NCBI RefSeq assembly: GCF_002115745.1
Contig: NZ_JFKB01000008.1
Coordinates: 124,001-188,000, forward strand
Reading direction: 5' to 3'
From: Thalassospira alkalitolerans
Lineage (GTDB): Bacteria > Pseudomonadota > Alphaproteobacteria > Rhodospirillales > Thalassospiraceae
DNA: 64,000 nucleotides
Both the position numbers and the translations under genes were made by a program. The number at the start of each line of letters is the position of its first letter. Position 1 is the stretch's first letter. This document shows positions 9,482 to 18,105 of this stretch, piece by piece. The notes below the pieces were generated by a model. It was not told the origin of the DNA and made no database searches. It saw only the letters and a program-made list of their open reading frames with translations.

Positions 9482-10549
9482 TTAACTATTGGAAACAATG
9501 ACCAGCCAGGGCGACACCTGCCAAAGGACTGCGTTCTGTGCCCGGGCAATACCGTATAGGGCCTCCAGCGGATCAGCCAGATTGTAAACGCCGGTAACGG
9601 GTTTGGCGGCCAGTTCGTCACCAAGCACGATAATCTTCCCCGCATAATGGCGTCGAAGCTGGTCAACAACGGCGCCAAACGGTTCATAACGGGCAACAAT
9701 CTGGTTTTGCCGCCAGGCCGCAACGTGATTTGCCGGGCGTTTCCCACGTTCATAGGACCCCGACCAATCAATGCGAAGCGATTGCCCCGCGCCGAGTGTC
9801 TCTGCGACAAGGGGAAGACCATCATTGATATAATCAACACGCACTTTCCCGTGCTCGACAGAAACATCAACGCCGTCATCGTTTCGCAGCACGTCAAAAG
9901 CAGTGCCAAGCACGGTCGTGTTAACGCCTTTGGCCGCGACCCGAAATGGGCGTTCCGGATTGGGGGAAACCTCGAAAAAGGCTTCGCCATCCAAAAGCCG
10001 GACATTTCGCACATCGGCATTATAGGTAACCGTAATCGCGCTTTCAGGTGCCAACGTCACGCTACTGCCGTCTTCAAGCGTGATGGTCCGCGTTTGCGCC
10101 GTGCCCGTCATGTAATCCGATTGCAGATCCCGCAAAATATTTGGCCCGACAATTGCCGCCACAAGACAGGCCGCAACGCCAAGCCCGGCAAACCCGAATG
10201 TTGTGCGACGCCCGAAACCGGCGGACCAAAATGGCTTGCGTGCAAGGCGGTCGGCCTGTTTTCGCCTAAACTGAAATGCGCGATCTCTGATGCTCTTCGC
10301 ACGGTCGGCACGCCGCACGTTTTCAAGCAACGGCGTCCATTTATCGGCATGGACCGGCGTTGCCATATCCATTGCGTTTGACGCATGCTGCATGGCTTGC
10401 CATGCGGTTTGGTTTACCGGGCTGCGGTTAAGCCATTTTTCAAAATCGCCGCGCAGTTCTGCATCGTCGGGATCGTCCTGCAACAGAACAAGCCAACTCG
10501 TTGCGTCGCGTGATGCCGCTTTCTCGATATCTTGCGTGTTCGCAGTCAT
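9482..10549 (-). CDS. FecR-family anti-sigma / signal-transducing protein
   Basis: A 355-aa single-pass inner-membrane protein. The N-terminal cytoplasmic part (residues 10-60, with FEKWLNRSPVNQTAWQAM) is the FecR N-terminal domain that holds the sigma factor. A transmembrane segment lies at about 118-136. The periplasmic FecR domain (about 155-260, with TITLEDGSSVTLAPESAI and GEAFFEV) contacts the receptor STN domain. It lies between the sigma-factor gene and the receptor gene in the usual fecI-fecR-fecA order, 128 bp after the sigma gene and about 106 bp before the receptor. Confidence 0.9.
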   Translation of the reverse strand: MTANTQDIEKAASRDATSWLVLLQDDPDDAELRGDFEKWLNRSPVNQTAWQAMQHASNAMDMATPVHADKWTPLLENVRRADRAKSIRDRAFQFRRKQADRLARKPFWSAGFGRRTTFGFAGLGVAACLVAAIVGPNILRDLQSDYMTGTAQTRTITLEDGSSVTLAPESAITVTYNADVRNVRLLDGEAFFEVSPNPERPFRVAAKGVNTTVLGTAFDVLRNDDGVDVSVEHGKVRVDYINDGLPLVAETLGAGQSLRIDWSGSYERGKRPANHVAAWRQNQIVARYEPFGAVVDQLRRHYAGKIIVLGDELAAKPVTGVYNLADPLEALYGIARAQNAVLWQVSPWLVIVSNS

Positions 10550-10677
10550 ACGCTTCCTTCAGCCCCGACCAGAACGAACTGAAACGTTGGTGATCGACTG
10601 TTGCAATCCTAAAAGCCTTCTAATGACTAAACGCATATCACACGATTTTTTATACAAGTTTCCAGATTTCAGCAAGG

Positions 10678-11190
10678 TCACGGCCACCCCAGTTGCTCCT
10701 TGCAATGCTGCACCGCATCGGTCACCAATCTGTGTGCCAGCGGCAGGGAAATATCCAATGCCGCCGCAATTTCACGAAGCTTGGCCCCGCCGAAACGATG
10801 CATCTCAAAGGCAATCCGGGTACGGTCGGGCAATTGCGCCAATGCGTTCATGACCAAGGCGTATTCGTCCTTGTAAAGCGCCACGGTTTCCGGCGAAACC
10901 ACGCGATCGGTACAGGCATTCGCCGCCGTGTCAAAGTCATCGTCGGTAATAATCTGGCTTTCACGTTTCATGCGACGTCTGCCATCAAAGGCCAAATTAC
11001 GAACAATACGAAAAAGATAACTTTTTGAATCTTCCAGAAACCGTCCCTTTGACGCCTCATGGAAACGAAGCCACGCCTCTTGAACAACATCTTCTGCATG
11101 TGACCGGCTCCCGATGATGCTACTTGCATAATTCAGGAGCGCGCGTCGATGCGTCACAAAGATGTCCAGATTGCTTGGCTTCTGGCCCAA
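10678..11190 (-). CDS. FecI-like ECF sigma factor
   Basis: A 170-aa extracytoplasmic-function sigma factor. Region 2 is visible at about 10-75 (SHAEDVVQEAWLRFHEA, SYLFRIVRNLAFDGRRR), and region 4 at about 110-165 (LAQLPDRTRIAFEMHRF, LREIAAALDISLPLAHRLV). It would direct transcription of the downstream receptor operon when the ferri-siderophore binds. A Fur-box-like palindrome lies about 80 bp upstream, so low iron probably gates its own expression. Confidence 0.9.
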   Translation of the reverse strand: MGQKPSNLDIFVTHRRALLNYASSIIGSRSHAEDVVQEAWLRFHEASKGRFLEDSKSYLFRIVRNLAFDGRRRMKRESQIITDDDFDTAANACTDRVVSPETVALYKDEYALVMNALAQLPDRTRIAFEMHRFGGAKLREIAAALDISLPLAHRLVTDAVQHCKEQLGWP

Positions 11191-11268
11191 TACTGTTCAT
11201 TCCTCTTTCCCCGGCATGCGCATTGTCCCCACCGCTTAAGACAATAATCATCACACATGCCGCAACTT

Positions 11269-11285
11269 AGAATGCGGATCATTCT
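11269..11285. promoter_or_regulatory. Candidate Fur box upstream of the ECF sigma gene
   Basis: AGAATG and CATTCT form a perfect 6-5-6 inverted repeat (spacer CGGAT), flanked by TATCA. The pattern resembles proteobacterial Fur sites (GATAATGATTCTC-like). It is 79-95 bp before the sigma-factor ATG, within promoter range. Confidence 0.55.
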
Positions 11286-11410
11286 TATCAACGTCTAAAG
11301 ATTTCCTGAAAACAGCGCAATAGTTATTCACGATATCAAACGCAGATAGCCCTCCAAGGCCGTCAACCGCGGGCATCCCCTGATCTGAAAATCAATCACT
11401 CTGGTCGTGC

Positions 11411-11677
11411 TTAAAAATCGGCGAAATATCTGTTTTTGCCAAGGTTGATGCCCAAAACGTCGGTTTCCAGAACCAACGTCGCATCCATCACCTCATCGTC
11501 ATCGTCACACCGCACAAAACTTTGCTTCACCGCGCAAACGGCCAAACCATGTCCCGCCTCGGCATGGATCAATAACCGCCGACACGGCGAATACCATCGG
11601 CGACAGTGCTGCTTTTTTTCACATTCCGTTGCGCCAAACGTCCTAGTAGCCGGAATGACTTCGCAACGTCCGACCAA
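11411..11677 (-). pseudogene. Fragment of a second pyrD copy, internally deleted
   Basis: The minus-strand reading contains HAEAGHGLAVCAVKQSF, then MDATLVLETDVLG, then NLGKNRYFADF. These match three pieces of the intact PyrD at 3752-5017 (AETAHGLALCALKQNLV, MDATPVLETEVFG, NLGKNKYSAD) in the same order, but with about 100 intervening residues missing and no downstream catalytic domain. It is therefore a decayed partial duplication, not a gene. It lies directly before the lectin operon on the opposite strand and may mark a recombination event that brought that operon in. Confidence 0.75.
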
Positions 11678-11724
11678 TCTTTCGGGCCGACACTGATCGA
11701 CCCCATTTCCAACAGGAGAAGCAA

Positions 11725-12102
11725 GTGACGTCTACAGCAACGGTAACACTTCCGGCCGGGCATACTGTTTACATGCAAGGCGCGACAAACGCCTCATATC
11801 AGCAGAAAGCAACGGTCACTATTCCCGGCCAATCACCCATGGTTTTCACCGGCCAGGGGGAAGGCAACAAAAGCTTTATCAATCAAAACTTTACCACACC
11901 GGCCGATGGCTCCGGCTCTGTCAGTGTGACCGTCGAAATCCAAAATTCAAGTAATGGCGGGCGTAGCTGGAACCCTTCAAGTGTCTCTCAGGGGCAATAT
12001 TCGCTGATGGGGTTCAACGCGCAATATATCGTTTCCGAAGACGGCGTTGATCACGATTACAACGATTGTGCGCTCAGCTTTGTCTGGTGGATGCTCTCGT
12101 AA
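11725..12102 (+). CDS. LecB (PA-IIL)-like calcium-dependent lectin
   Basis: A 125-aa protein of the fucose/mannose-binding lectin family. The calcium-binding loop SEDGVDHDYND (residues 104-114) matches the SEDGTDNDYND loop of Pseudomonas LecB in acidic and Asn ligands. The N-terminal TLPAGHTVYMQGATNAS aligns with the LecB start, with N22-A23-S24 in the sugar-specificity position. It ends MLS, whereas LecB ends in a glycine whose carboxylate joins the neighbouring calcium site, so tetramer geometry may differ. Start is GTG at 11725 with GGAG 6 nt upstream. No signal peptide is present, as in LecB. It is the first gene of a five-gene plus-strand cluster. Confidence 0.85.
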   Translation: MTSTATVTLPAGHTVYMQGATNASYQQKATVTIPGQSPMVFTGQGEGNKSFINQNFTTPADGSGSVSVTVEIQNSSNGGRSWNPSSVSQGQYSLMGFNAQYIVSEDGVDHDYNDCALSFVWWMLS

Positions 12103-12107
12103 CACAA

Positions 12108-12914
12108 ATGACCATAAACAGCATTCAAAAGCCCGCGTCATTTCCGTTTCGGCATGTTGTCATCGACAATTACCTAAACAGCAACACGCATGATGCGATC
12201 CGCCAGGATTTCAATAAACTTCTGGCGCATGGCATTACGCAATTGCCGGACCAAAACCGGCTGGCAAAAATGCCGGGCTATGATTGCTATAACTGGGTCT
12301 TTCCGCGCGACGTTACGGCCCCAATGGATCACTTTTACAGTGCAGAGTTTATGGCATTTTGCCGCGAAACCCTGAACATCCCTTTCACTGCCGAAGTGAA
12401 TGCCCAAATCAACCATCATCCTGCGGGTTGCCGAAGCGGTATCTGGCATACGGACTTCATCCACTGTTATCACACGCAAGACCCAACAAACCATTCCGGC
12501 ATACGTCCTTGGTATTTCGGCTGTAATTATCAATCTGGAATGCCGGTTGCCGGTAGCTCCGACGCACGGATCCTTAAGCGCGTCAGGGCACTCACCTTCC
12601 TTTACTACATTGATGGCGATGACTGGACCCAGGGGGACGGCGGCGAAACAGCCTTCGGCTATGAAAGTCCTTTCGGCGATGAGGTCGCACCTTTCTCGGC
12701 GATTGCCCCTCTTCCCAACCGTCTCCTGATGTTCGAATGCAGTCCGCATTCTTTCCATCGAATGCTTGGCAACAATCGTCTGCCACGCAGCCTGATCATC
12801 GGCTGGCTGCACTGTACCCCCGAATATGCCGTTCAAAAACATGGCATGGTTCCAGATGACTGGAACAGTGAAGCTGCGCTTGGCCTCGTCACCTACAACG
12901 AGCCAGAACAGTAA
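12108..12914 (+). CDS. 2-oxoglutarate/Fe(II) oxygenase of the prolyl 4-hydroxylase type
   Basis: A 268-aa enzyme expected to hydroxylate a protein or small molecule using 2-oxoglutarate, O2 and Fe(II). The iron triad is visible: His114-x-Asp116 (WHTDF) and His217 (HSFHR). Arg227 (LPRSLIIGW) is placed to bind 2-oxoglutarate. The middle LTFLYYID, then GGETAF, is typical of P4H-like double-stranded beta-helix proteins. Start chosen at 12108, 5 nt after the lectin stop; the frame is open further upstream but overlaps the lectin gene. Its nearest neighbours include a protein with a 19-proline run, an obvious candidate substrate (inference). Confidence 0.8.
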   Translation: MTINSIQKPASFPFRHVVIDNYLNSNTHDAIRQDFNKLLAHGITQLPDQNRLAKMPGYDCYNWVFPRDVTAPMDHFYSAEFMAFCRETLNIPFTAEVNAQINHHPAGCRSGIWHTDFIHCYHTQDPTNHSGIRPWYFGCNYQSGMPVAGSSDARILKRVRALTFLYYIDGDDWTQGDGGETAFGYESPFGDEVAPFSAIAPLPNRLLMFECSPHSFHRMLGNNRLPRSLIIGWLHCTPEYAVQKHGMVPDDWNSEAALGLVTYNEPEQ

Positions 12915-12935
12915 CCTCAAACCAAGGATACGTTT

Positions 12936-13361
12936 ATGCCTTCGTCAAACACACTCAAAACCACTATATCCGGCAACATTGTCATCGGATCAGCTGCCTC
13001 ACCAATCACCATTCCAGTCAGCACCGATTTGCCGCCAACAACCCCCGGTGATCTAAAGTTTTCTTATCAGTTGCCCACGGGAACCCCCCCATCGGCACAT
13101 ATCAGCGTCAGTGATCTTATCGGTTGGGCCTCTACGGCCCTGGGCAGCACCATCACCGCCTCAGACCTGCCCTCCAGCCTGACCGCCCTGTCGGTTGCCG
13201 TTGACAACATCACCGTCGATACAACCGGCAAATTCGATCTCGGCATGCTGTTCGGTAGCGATAACAGCGGCACATGGGACCCAAGCTGGACCCCGATCTC
13301 TGGCTTGCCGGTCAGCCTGTCCAACGTCCTGCTGCAATTCGACTACGGCACACAACCCTGA
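12936..13361 (+). CDS. Hypothetical 141-aa protein sharing an N-terminal module with the next gene product
   Basis: Family not recognised. The sequence is rich in Ser, Thr, Pro and beta-strand-like alternation and has no signal peptide or membrane segment. The opening TISGNIVIG...LPPTTPGDLKFSYQLPTG...ISVSDLIGW resembles the opening of the 1251-aa protein downstream (HLSGELILAG...LPAPNDKISFSGSLADG...ISLTGLV), so both probably share a beta-sandwich module. The ATG follows an ACCAAGGATACG stretch. It lies 21 nt after the oxygenase gene and 72 nt before the large gene, in the same direction, so it is probably co-transcribed. Confidence 0.7.
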   Translation: MPSSNTLKTTISGNIVIGSAASPITIPVSTDLPPTTPGDLKFSYQLPTGTPPSAHISVSDLIGWASTALGSTITASDLPSSLTALSVAVDNITVDTTGKFDLGMLFGSDNSGTWDPSWTPISGLPVSLSNVLLQFDYGTQP

Positions 13362-13433
13362 TCCCATCCCGGAAACCCGTTATTTCCCAACCACATACAG
13401 GGGCCTTCGTGGCTCCTGTAAAGGGGGACCTTT

Positions 13434-16400
13434 ATGTCCATGAAAACCCATTTGTCCGGCGAACTGATCCTTGCAGGTGCCACCTTCGATCTTGCAGCAG
13501 CCCTACCAGCACCTAATGATAAAATCAGTTTCTCTGGCTCGCTGGCAGATGGTTCAACCATTAGCCTGACCGGCCTGGTCAATGGCGTGGCAGGAAACAG
13601 TTTCTTAAAACTGCCCTCCGGCTTCCCCGACCTTGTCCTCAATCAGGCCGCAATCACTCTCGAACCTCAACAAAAAATCGCATTTTCGGCAGGTTCAAAT
13701 CAAAAATGGTCCAACCCATTTGGCTTTCTTCAGGGCGTAACCATAAATACGTTTGACCTGTCCTTTTCATCGACAAAATCTGGCTCGAATCAAGTCAATA
13801 CGGTCAGCTTCGATACAACCGCTGACTTCGGGTCCCTTAAAAATATTCAAGGTTATGTCCTCTTTAACCAAGGCACTTTTGAAGTCGTCGGCCTTGCCAT
13901 AAGTGACACGATTTCGATTTCATCTATTTTATCCACAATGGTTCCCGGCCTTGACTGGGGCAGCCTTCTGCCCGTTTCATTTGGCCCGGCGGCGGGTGCC
14001 ACCGCCATGCGGCTGTATTACGCGCCAAATGACGGACAAACCGGTAATCCCCCCTTCATCAAGGGGATCAATCTGGATCAATGCCAGATCAGCATTTTTG
14101 ATCATGTCGCCAATGTCAGTTTGAATATTGATAAAACGGCCGGAAACACCTCGTTATCGGTCACAGGGTCGCTGCCAGCACCAATCGATATTGCCGATAT
14201 CCTGAAACTGACCAAACCGGGGTCAAGCCAACTTGGTCCGGGCGTTCAAATTGCTCGCAGTAGCGGGTCATCGTCATTCATACTCGAAGCCGGAATCACC
14301 TTTTTCAAAACCAGCTTTGGCTCGGCTCAGATTGGAATTGCGTCGATCCCCGGCACCAGCAAATATCAGATGGTCGGCACCCTTAAATATAGCGGGTCGA
14401 TTGCGGGCATTCAAAACCCCGAACTTGCGTTCACCTGGAGCAAACCCAACGGTTTCCGTGTTCAAAACTGGAACATGAACAATTTCCCGGCTCAGGCGCT
14501 CGACTTTCTCAGCCAGCTTAAGAATACAAGCAGCTCCGCGTGCGGTTCACTGCTAAACTTTGTCTTCAAAGATGTCATCACAACGAAATATAGCCTAAAG
14601 GTTGCCATGTCTGCGGGGGATGGTGGCCTCAACCTTGATCTGACGATCTCCTATACCCTCAGCATCCCCGGCAAGAGTGACTTTCTCGGCGCATCCCTGC
14701 CAAGCTTTGCGGTGCCAATCAGAAAACCCGAAAATCTGACCTTTGAAGACGTGATCAATCAACTGATCAGCAGCGTCAATGGCGCGGCGGCAAACCTGAT
14801 CAACGCGATATTTAGCGATCCCGAAAAATCCGCGACTTTCTTTGCCACGGTTGTCGCCAAAAGCGTCCTGCAGCAATTCGCGGGCACTTTGCTATGCAAC
14901 GGTTGGAGCACCACGCCCCCGCCGCCGCCGCCCCCGCCCCCGCCACCGCCGCCACCGCCACCGCCGCCGCCTGGCCCCGGTCCGGGTCCCGGCCCGCAAA
15001 AACCCGGCACACCCGTCATTTCCACCGTGACTTACACAGATGGCAAAGTCACAATTGACTGGTCCCAGGCCACCAATGCCAGCAAGTATATTTGCGTCCT
15101 GACTCAACAGGGGCAACCCGCTATTGGCACCAATGAACTCAGCGCACCGGCACAGACAACACAGATCACTTTCCCCGATGATGCGCCCAGCGGCGAATAT
15201 CATGCGGCGGTGCGTGCCTATAACCAATCCATTCCTGGCGATTGGTCCGCAACCAAAACAATCACGAAACAAATCGCCACAAACACCCCGACGTTTACCT
15301 TTGATACGGCAAATCTGACCTTAAGCTGGAACAACGTTTCCGGCGCAGAAAATTACGCCATTGCCTTTACACCGCCAAACGGCACAACCGCCACGACCCA
15401 ACAATCAAATCCCCCGGCGATATTCCCGATTGGAACGACCGCGGGCAATGCGACGGCAAAAACACAGGTCTTGGGCGGCATTCCATCCGATTGGAGCCAA
15501 ACAGCCAGCATCACAATTCTGGCGGCACCGGCCCAACTCACCGCAACGCCTGCAAGCTCACAAGACAAGATCAATCTGTCTTGGCACGCGGTAAACGGTG
15601 CCACCGGTTATGTCGTGATCATAAAAAGCCAAACAGGCACACCACTTGCCCCGCAACCTGCCATTTCCATTACCGGCACAACCGCATCCGTAACAGCAAC
15701 GACTTTGGTTTCCGGAACAACCTATCAGATAGAAGTCCGCGCAACCGGCAATGCCTCGGTTCCAACCTCTATTGATTACCTGTGGGCGCCAACACCCAAT
15801 AAAGAATATGAACTAAGCCTGCTGTCTGAAACGGCCAGCATGTCGATCCCCTATATCGCCGATTATGATCTTGGGATCGATGCTTTTACCCTCTTGATCA
15901 ACGTCACAGCACTCTTGCCAAACACACAGGGACTGCTGTTCTCTCATGCCTCACAAGTCCCCTCGTCTTTTGGCCCGAAACTGGCCGGGTTCTGGGTGTG
16001 GATCAATCAATCGGGTTCGCTTTGCTGCACGCTTAGCGATGGCAAAGGAAATACACGCGATTTCGTCACATCCGCCGCTGTCGATCTAAGCACACAGCCA
16101 CATACGCTGGTCATCCGCCGGCAGAAAATAAAAAACCGGGCGGCCATTTCCGCATGGCTGGATGGACAACAAATTGACAGCTTCGATAATAAACGGTCGC
16201 CCGTGGACATCACAACAACCTCGGCCGCTTTGGTCATGGGAAGTGACACGGCCATACGTCCCCCATTGGCCCAACCAACCGATGTGTTAACCGGCACGAT
16301 CCGGTTGATTAAACTGTGGAACACAGCCCTTTCATCGGACCAAATACCCGATGCACAACAGAACGCGACCGCGCGAAATAGTCTGATCGGGATGTGGAAC

Positions 16401-17189
16401 TTCGCAGACGGCAAGGGCAACGACGCAACAGGTCGCAACCCGTCCCCGGCAACCCTTGGCGGCGGTGCCGCCATTATCGAAATCCCGGACCGCGATTTCG
16501 CACTCAGCCTGCCCCAAAACGACGCAGCCCTGACAATCCCGTTCATACCGGCATATGCATTTGCCAAAAACGGCTTTACCATTCTGCTTAAGCTGACCGC
16601 CAAGTCGCCCAACACCCAGGGTCTAATCTTCTCGCAAGTCTCAACAATAAAAACCACCTGGGGCAAAAAACTACAGGGCTTCTGGATATGGCTCGATAAT
16701 TCCGGATTGATCCATTGCAGCCAATCGGATGGCCAAGGCAATATTCTTGATTTTACAACCACACAAAGCATCAAGATGGTCGGGCAACCGCACACCCTTG
16801 TCATTCGCAGGAACGTTGCAAACACCCAGGCAATAACAACAGCCTGGCTTGATCAGGAAAAACAATCTTCCTACGCGAACCCGCGCCCACCGATTAATAT
16901 TACGACCCAGAATGCGGACCTGATTGCAGGCAACAACCCGCTTGTTCTTTCCGGGCGCTCCGCACCAAACAACATCATGACCGCCGACATCAATCTGATC
17001 AAAATCTGGTCCGATGCCCTGTCCGACACAGAAATTCAAATCGCCACACAGCCCAATGTGGCCCCGACATCCCTGATTGGAACCTGGGATTTTGCCGATG
17101 ATCAAACAAAAGACATCACAGGCAAAAACCCGACTGCCGGGCAATTGACCGGCGGGGCAACCGTCGTCTCGACAAAGCCGCCATCATGA
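13434..17189 (+). CDS. Large polyproline / FN3-like / tandem LamG-like protein
   Basis: A 1251-aa protein. Residues 1-490: an unrecognised repetitive beta-rich region without a classical signal peptide. Residues 495-513: 19 consecutive prolines, followed by four Gly-Pro repeats. Residues about 525-790: three fibronectin-III-like repeats (GTPVISTVTYTDGKVTIDWSQA; TLSWNNVSGAENYAIAF; NLSWHAVNGATGYVVII). Residues about 795-1020 and 1022-1250: two homologous LamG/concanavalin-like domains (NTQGLLFS...GFWVWIN and NTQGLIFS...GFWIWLD, each ending SLIG-W-F). It looks like a secreted or surface adhesive protein, possibly exported by a non-Sec route. The preceding hydroxylase and lectin suggest the polyproline may be hydroxylated and glycans bound (inference). 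Its stop overlaps the next gene by ATGA. Confidence 0.85.
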   Translation: MSMKTHLSGELILAGATFDLAAALPAPNDKISFSGSLADGSTISLTGLVNGVAGNSFLKLPSGFPDLVLNQAAITLEPQQKIAFSAGSNQKWSNPFGFLQGVTINTFDLSFSSTKSGSNQVNTVSFDTTADFGSLKNIQGYVLFNQGTFEVVGLAISDTISISSILSTMVPGLDWGSLLPVSFGPAAGATAMRLYYAPNDGQTGNPPFIKGINLDQCQISIFDHVANVSLNIDKTAGNTSLSVTGSLPAPIDIADILKLTKPGSSQLGPGVQIARSSGSSSFILEAGITFFKTSFGSAQIGIASIPGTSKYQMVGTLKYSGSIAGIQNPELAFTWSKPNGFRVQNWNMNNFPAQALDFLSQLKNTSSSACGSLLNFVFKDVITTKYSLKVAMSAGDGGLNLDLTISYTLSIPGKSDFLGASLPSFAVPIRKPENLTFEDVINQLISSVNGAAANLINAIFSDPEKSATFFATVVAKSVLQQFAGTLLCNGWSTTPPPPPPPPPPPPPPPPPPPGPGPGPGPQKPGTPVISTVTYTDGKVTIDWSQATNASKYICVLTQQGQPAIGTNELSAPAQTTQITFPDDAPSGEYHAAVRAYNQSIPGDWSATKTITKQIATNTPTFTFDTANLTLSWNNVSGAENYAIAFTPPNGTTATTQQSNPPAIFPIGTTAGNATAKTQVLGGIPSDWSQTASITILAAPAQLTATPASSQDKINLSWHAVNGATGYVVIIKSQTGTPLAPQPAISITGTTASVTATTLVSGTTYQIEVRATGNASVPTSIDYLWAPTPNKEYELSLLSETASMSIPYIADYDLGIDAFTLLINVTALLPNTQGLLFSHASQVPSSFGPKLAGFWVWINQSGSLCCTLSDGKGNTRDFVTSAAVDLSTQPHTLVIRRQKIKNRAAISAWLDGQQIDSFDNKRSPVDITTTSAALVMGSDTAIRPPLAQPTDVLTGTIRLIKLWNTALSSDQIPDAQQNATARNSLIGMWNFADGKGNDATGRNPSPATLGGGAAIIEIPDRDFALSLPQNDAALTIPFIPAYAFAKNGFTILLKLTAKSPNTQGLIFSQVSTIKTTWGKKLQGFWIWLDNSGLIHCSQSDGQGNILDFTTTQSIKMVGQPHTLVIRRNVANTQAITTAWLDQEKQSSYANPRPPINITTQNADLIAGNNPLVLSGRSAPNNIMTADINLIKIWSDALSDTEIQIATQPNVAPTSLIGTWDFADDQTKDITGKNPTAGQLTGGATVVSTKPPS
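14916..14972 (+). repeat. CCN microsatellite encoding 19 consecutive prolines
   Basis: Nineteen uninterrupted proline codons (mixed CCG, CCC, CCA, CCT), followed by alternating Gly-Pro codons to about 14996. The codon mixture argues against very recent slippage. The tract separates the N-terminal region from the FN3/LamG part. Confidence 0.9.
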
Positions 17190-17950
17190 TGAAATTGCAT
17201 CTCGAAGGATTAAAAGTCGCCATTGCCGGGGGCACACGCGGGATTGGTCTGGCAATCGGGCATATGTTTGCCCGCGAAAATTGCCAACTGGCAATCTGCG
17301 GGCAAGACAGCCTGACTGTGTCTGTCGCATTATCCGAACTCAAACGCCACGGCAACAAGATACGCGGCGATACATTGGATATAAGCGATACAGAAAAATG
17401 CCGGGACTGGGTCAAATCTGCGGCCGAAGATTTGGGCGGATTGGACGTTTTTATCGGCAATGCCGCCGCCTTGTCAGAGGCCAACAACGACCCCGGCTGG
17501 CGCAGGTCGGTTGATGTCGGTCTTCTGGGTGTCATTGCCGGTGCCGATGCCGCAATCGCGTTTCTTCGCAACAGCACGCGACCAACCATTATTTTTGTCG
17601 CCTCCACCGCGGGCATTGAATCCGGTGGCCAGGCTTTGCCTTATTCCGCCGTCAAAGCCGCCTTGATCGCACATGCCAAAGACCTTGCCATCGAACTGAG
17701 CAACACAGGGATCAGAGTCAACGCCATCTCGCCGGGAATGGTTTACGATAAATCCGGATGCTGGGGCCAGATGGAACAAACCAATCCAGACTATTTCAGC
17801 TATGTCAAAAACAGCAATCCGATGCGACGCATGGCCGATTTAAACGATGTTACAAACGCCGTCGCCTTTCTCACCAGCACCGAGGGCAGCTTCATCAACG
17901 GGACCAATCTGGTCATCGATGGCGGCCGCAGCAGATCCTATTCCGGCTAG
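17186..17950 (+). CDS. Short-chain dehydrogenase/reductase
   Basis: A 254-aa classical SDR. The cofactor motif GGTRGIG is at about residues 15-21, NAAA near 92-95, the catalytic Ser in STAG, Tyr-x3-Lys (YSAVK) near 155, and a C-terminal FINGTNLVIDGG typical of FabG-like enzymes. It reduces or oxidises a carbonyl/alcohol with NAD(P)(H); substrate unknown. The start overlaps the stop of the 1251-aa gene (ATGA), so it belongs to the lectin/hydroxylase operon, where a sugar or lipid-precursor role is conceivable but not shown. Confidence 0.88.
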   Translation: MMKLHLEGLKVAIAGGTRGIGLAIGHMFARENCQLAICGQDSLTVSVALSELKRHGNKIRGDTLDISDTEKCRDWVKSAAEDLGGLDVFIGNAAALSEANNDPGWRRSVDVGLLGVIAGADAAIAFLRNSTRPTIIFVASTAGIESGGQALPYSAVKAALIAHAKDLAIELSNTGIRVNAISPGMVYDKSGCWGQMEQTNPDYFSYVKNSNPMRRMADLNDVTNAVAFLTSTEGSFINGTNLVIDGGRSRSYSG

Positions 17951-18105
17951 GATCAGGATTACCTTTCAAAACCGGGCCTGCCTCCCATCGGGGCAAGAAC
18001 ACAAAATCCCCGCTAATTTCATTTTTTGCGTCGCAACAAATTGACACTCGGCGATTTTGGCTTAATTGCAGGGGCATATATTTCCTTTTTCGGAGACACC
18101 CCGAT

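Noticed and set aside
12174..12920. Minus-strand open frame opposite the 2OG oxygenase
   Set aside because: The plus-strand product has intact iron and 2-oxoglutarate motifs; the antisense frame has none.
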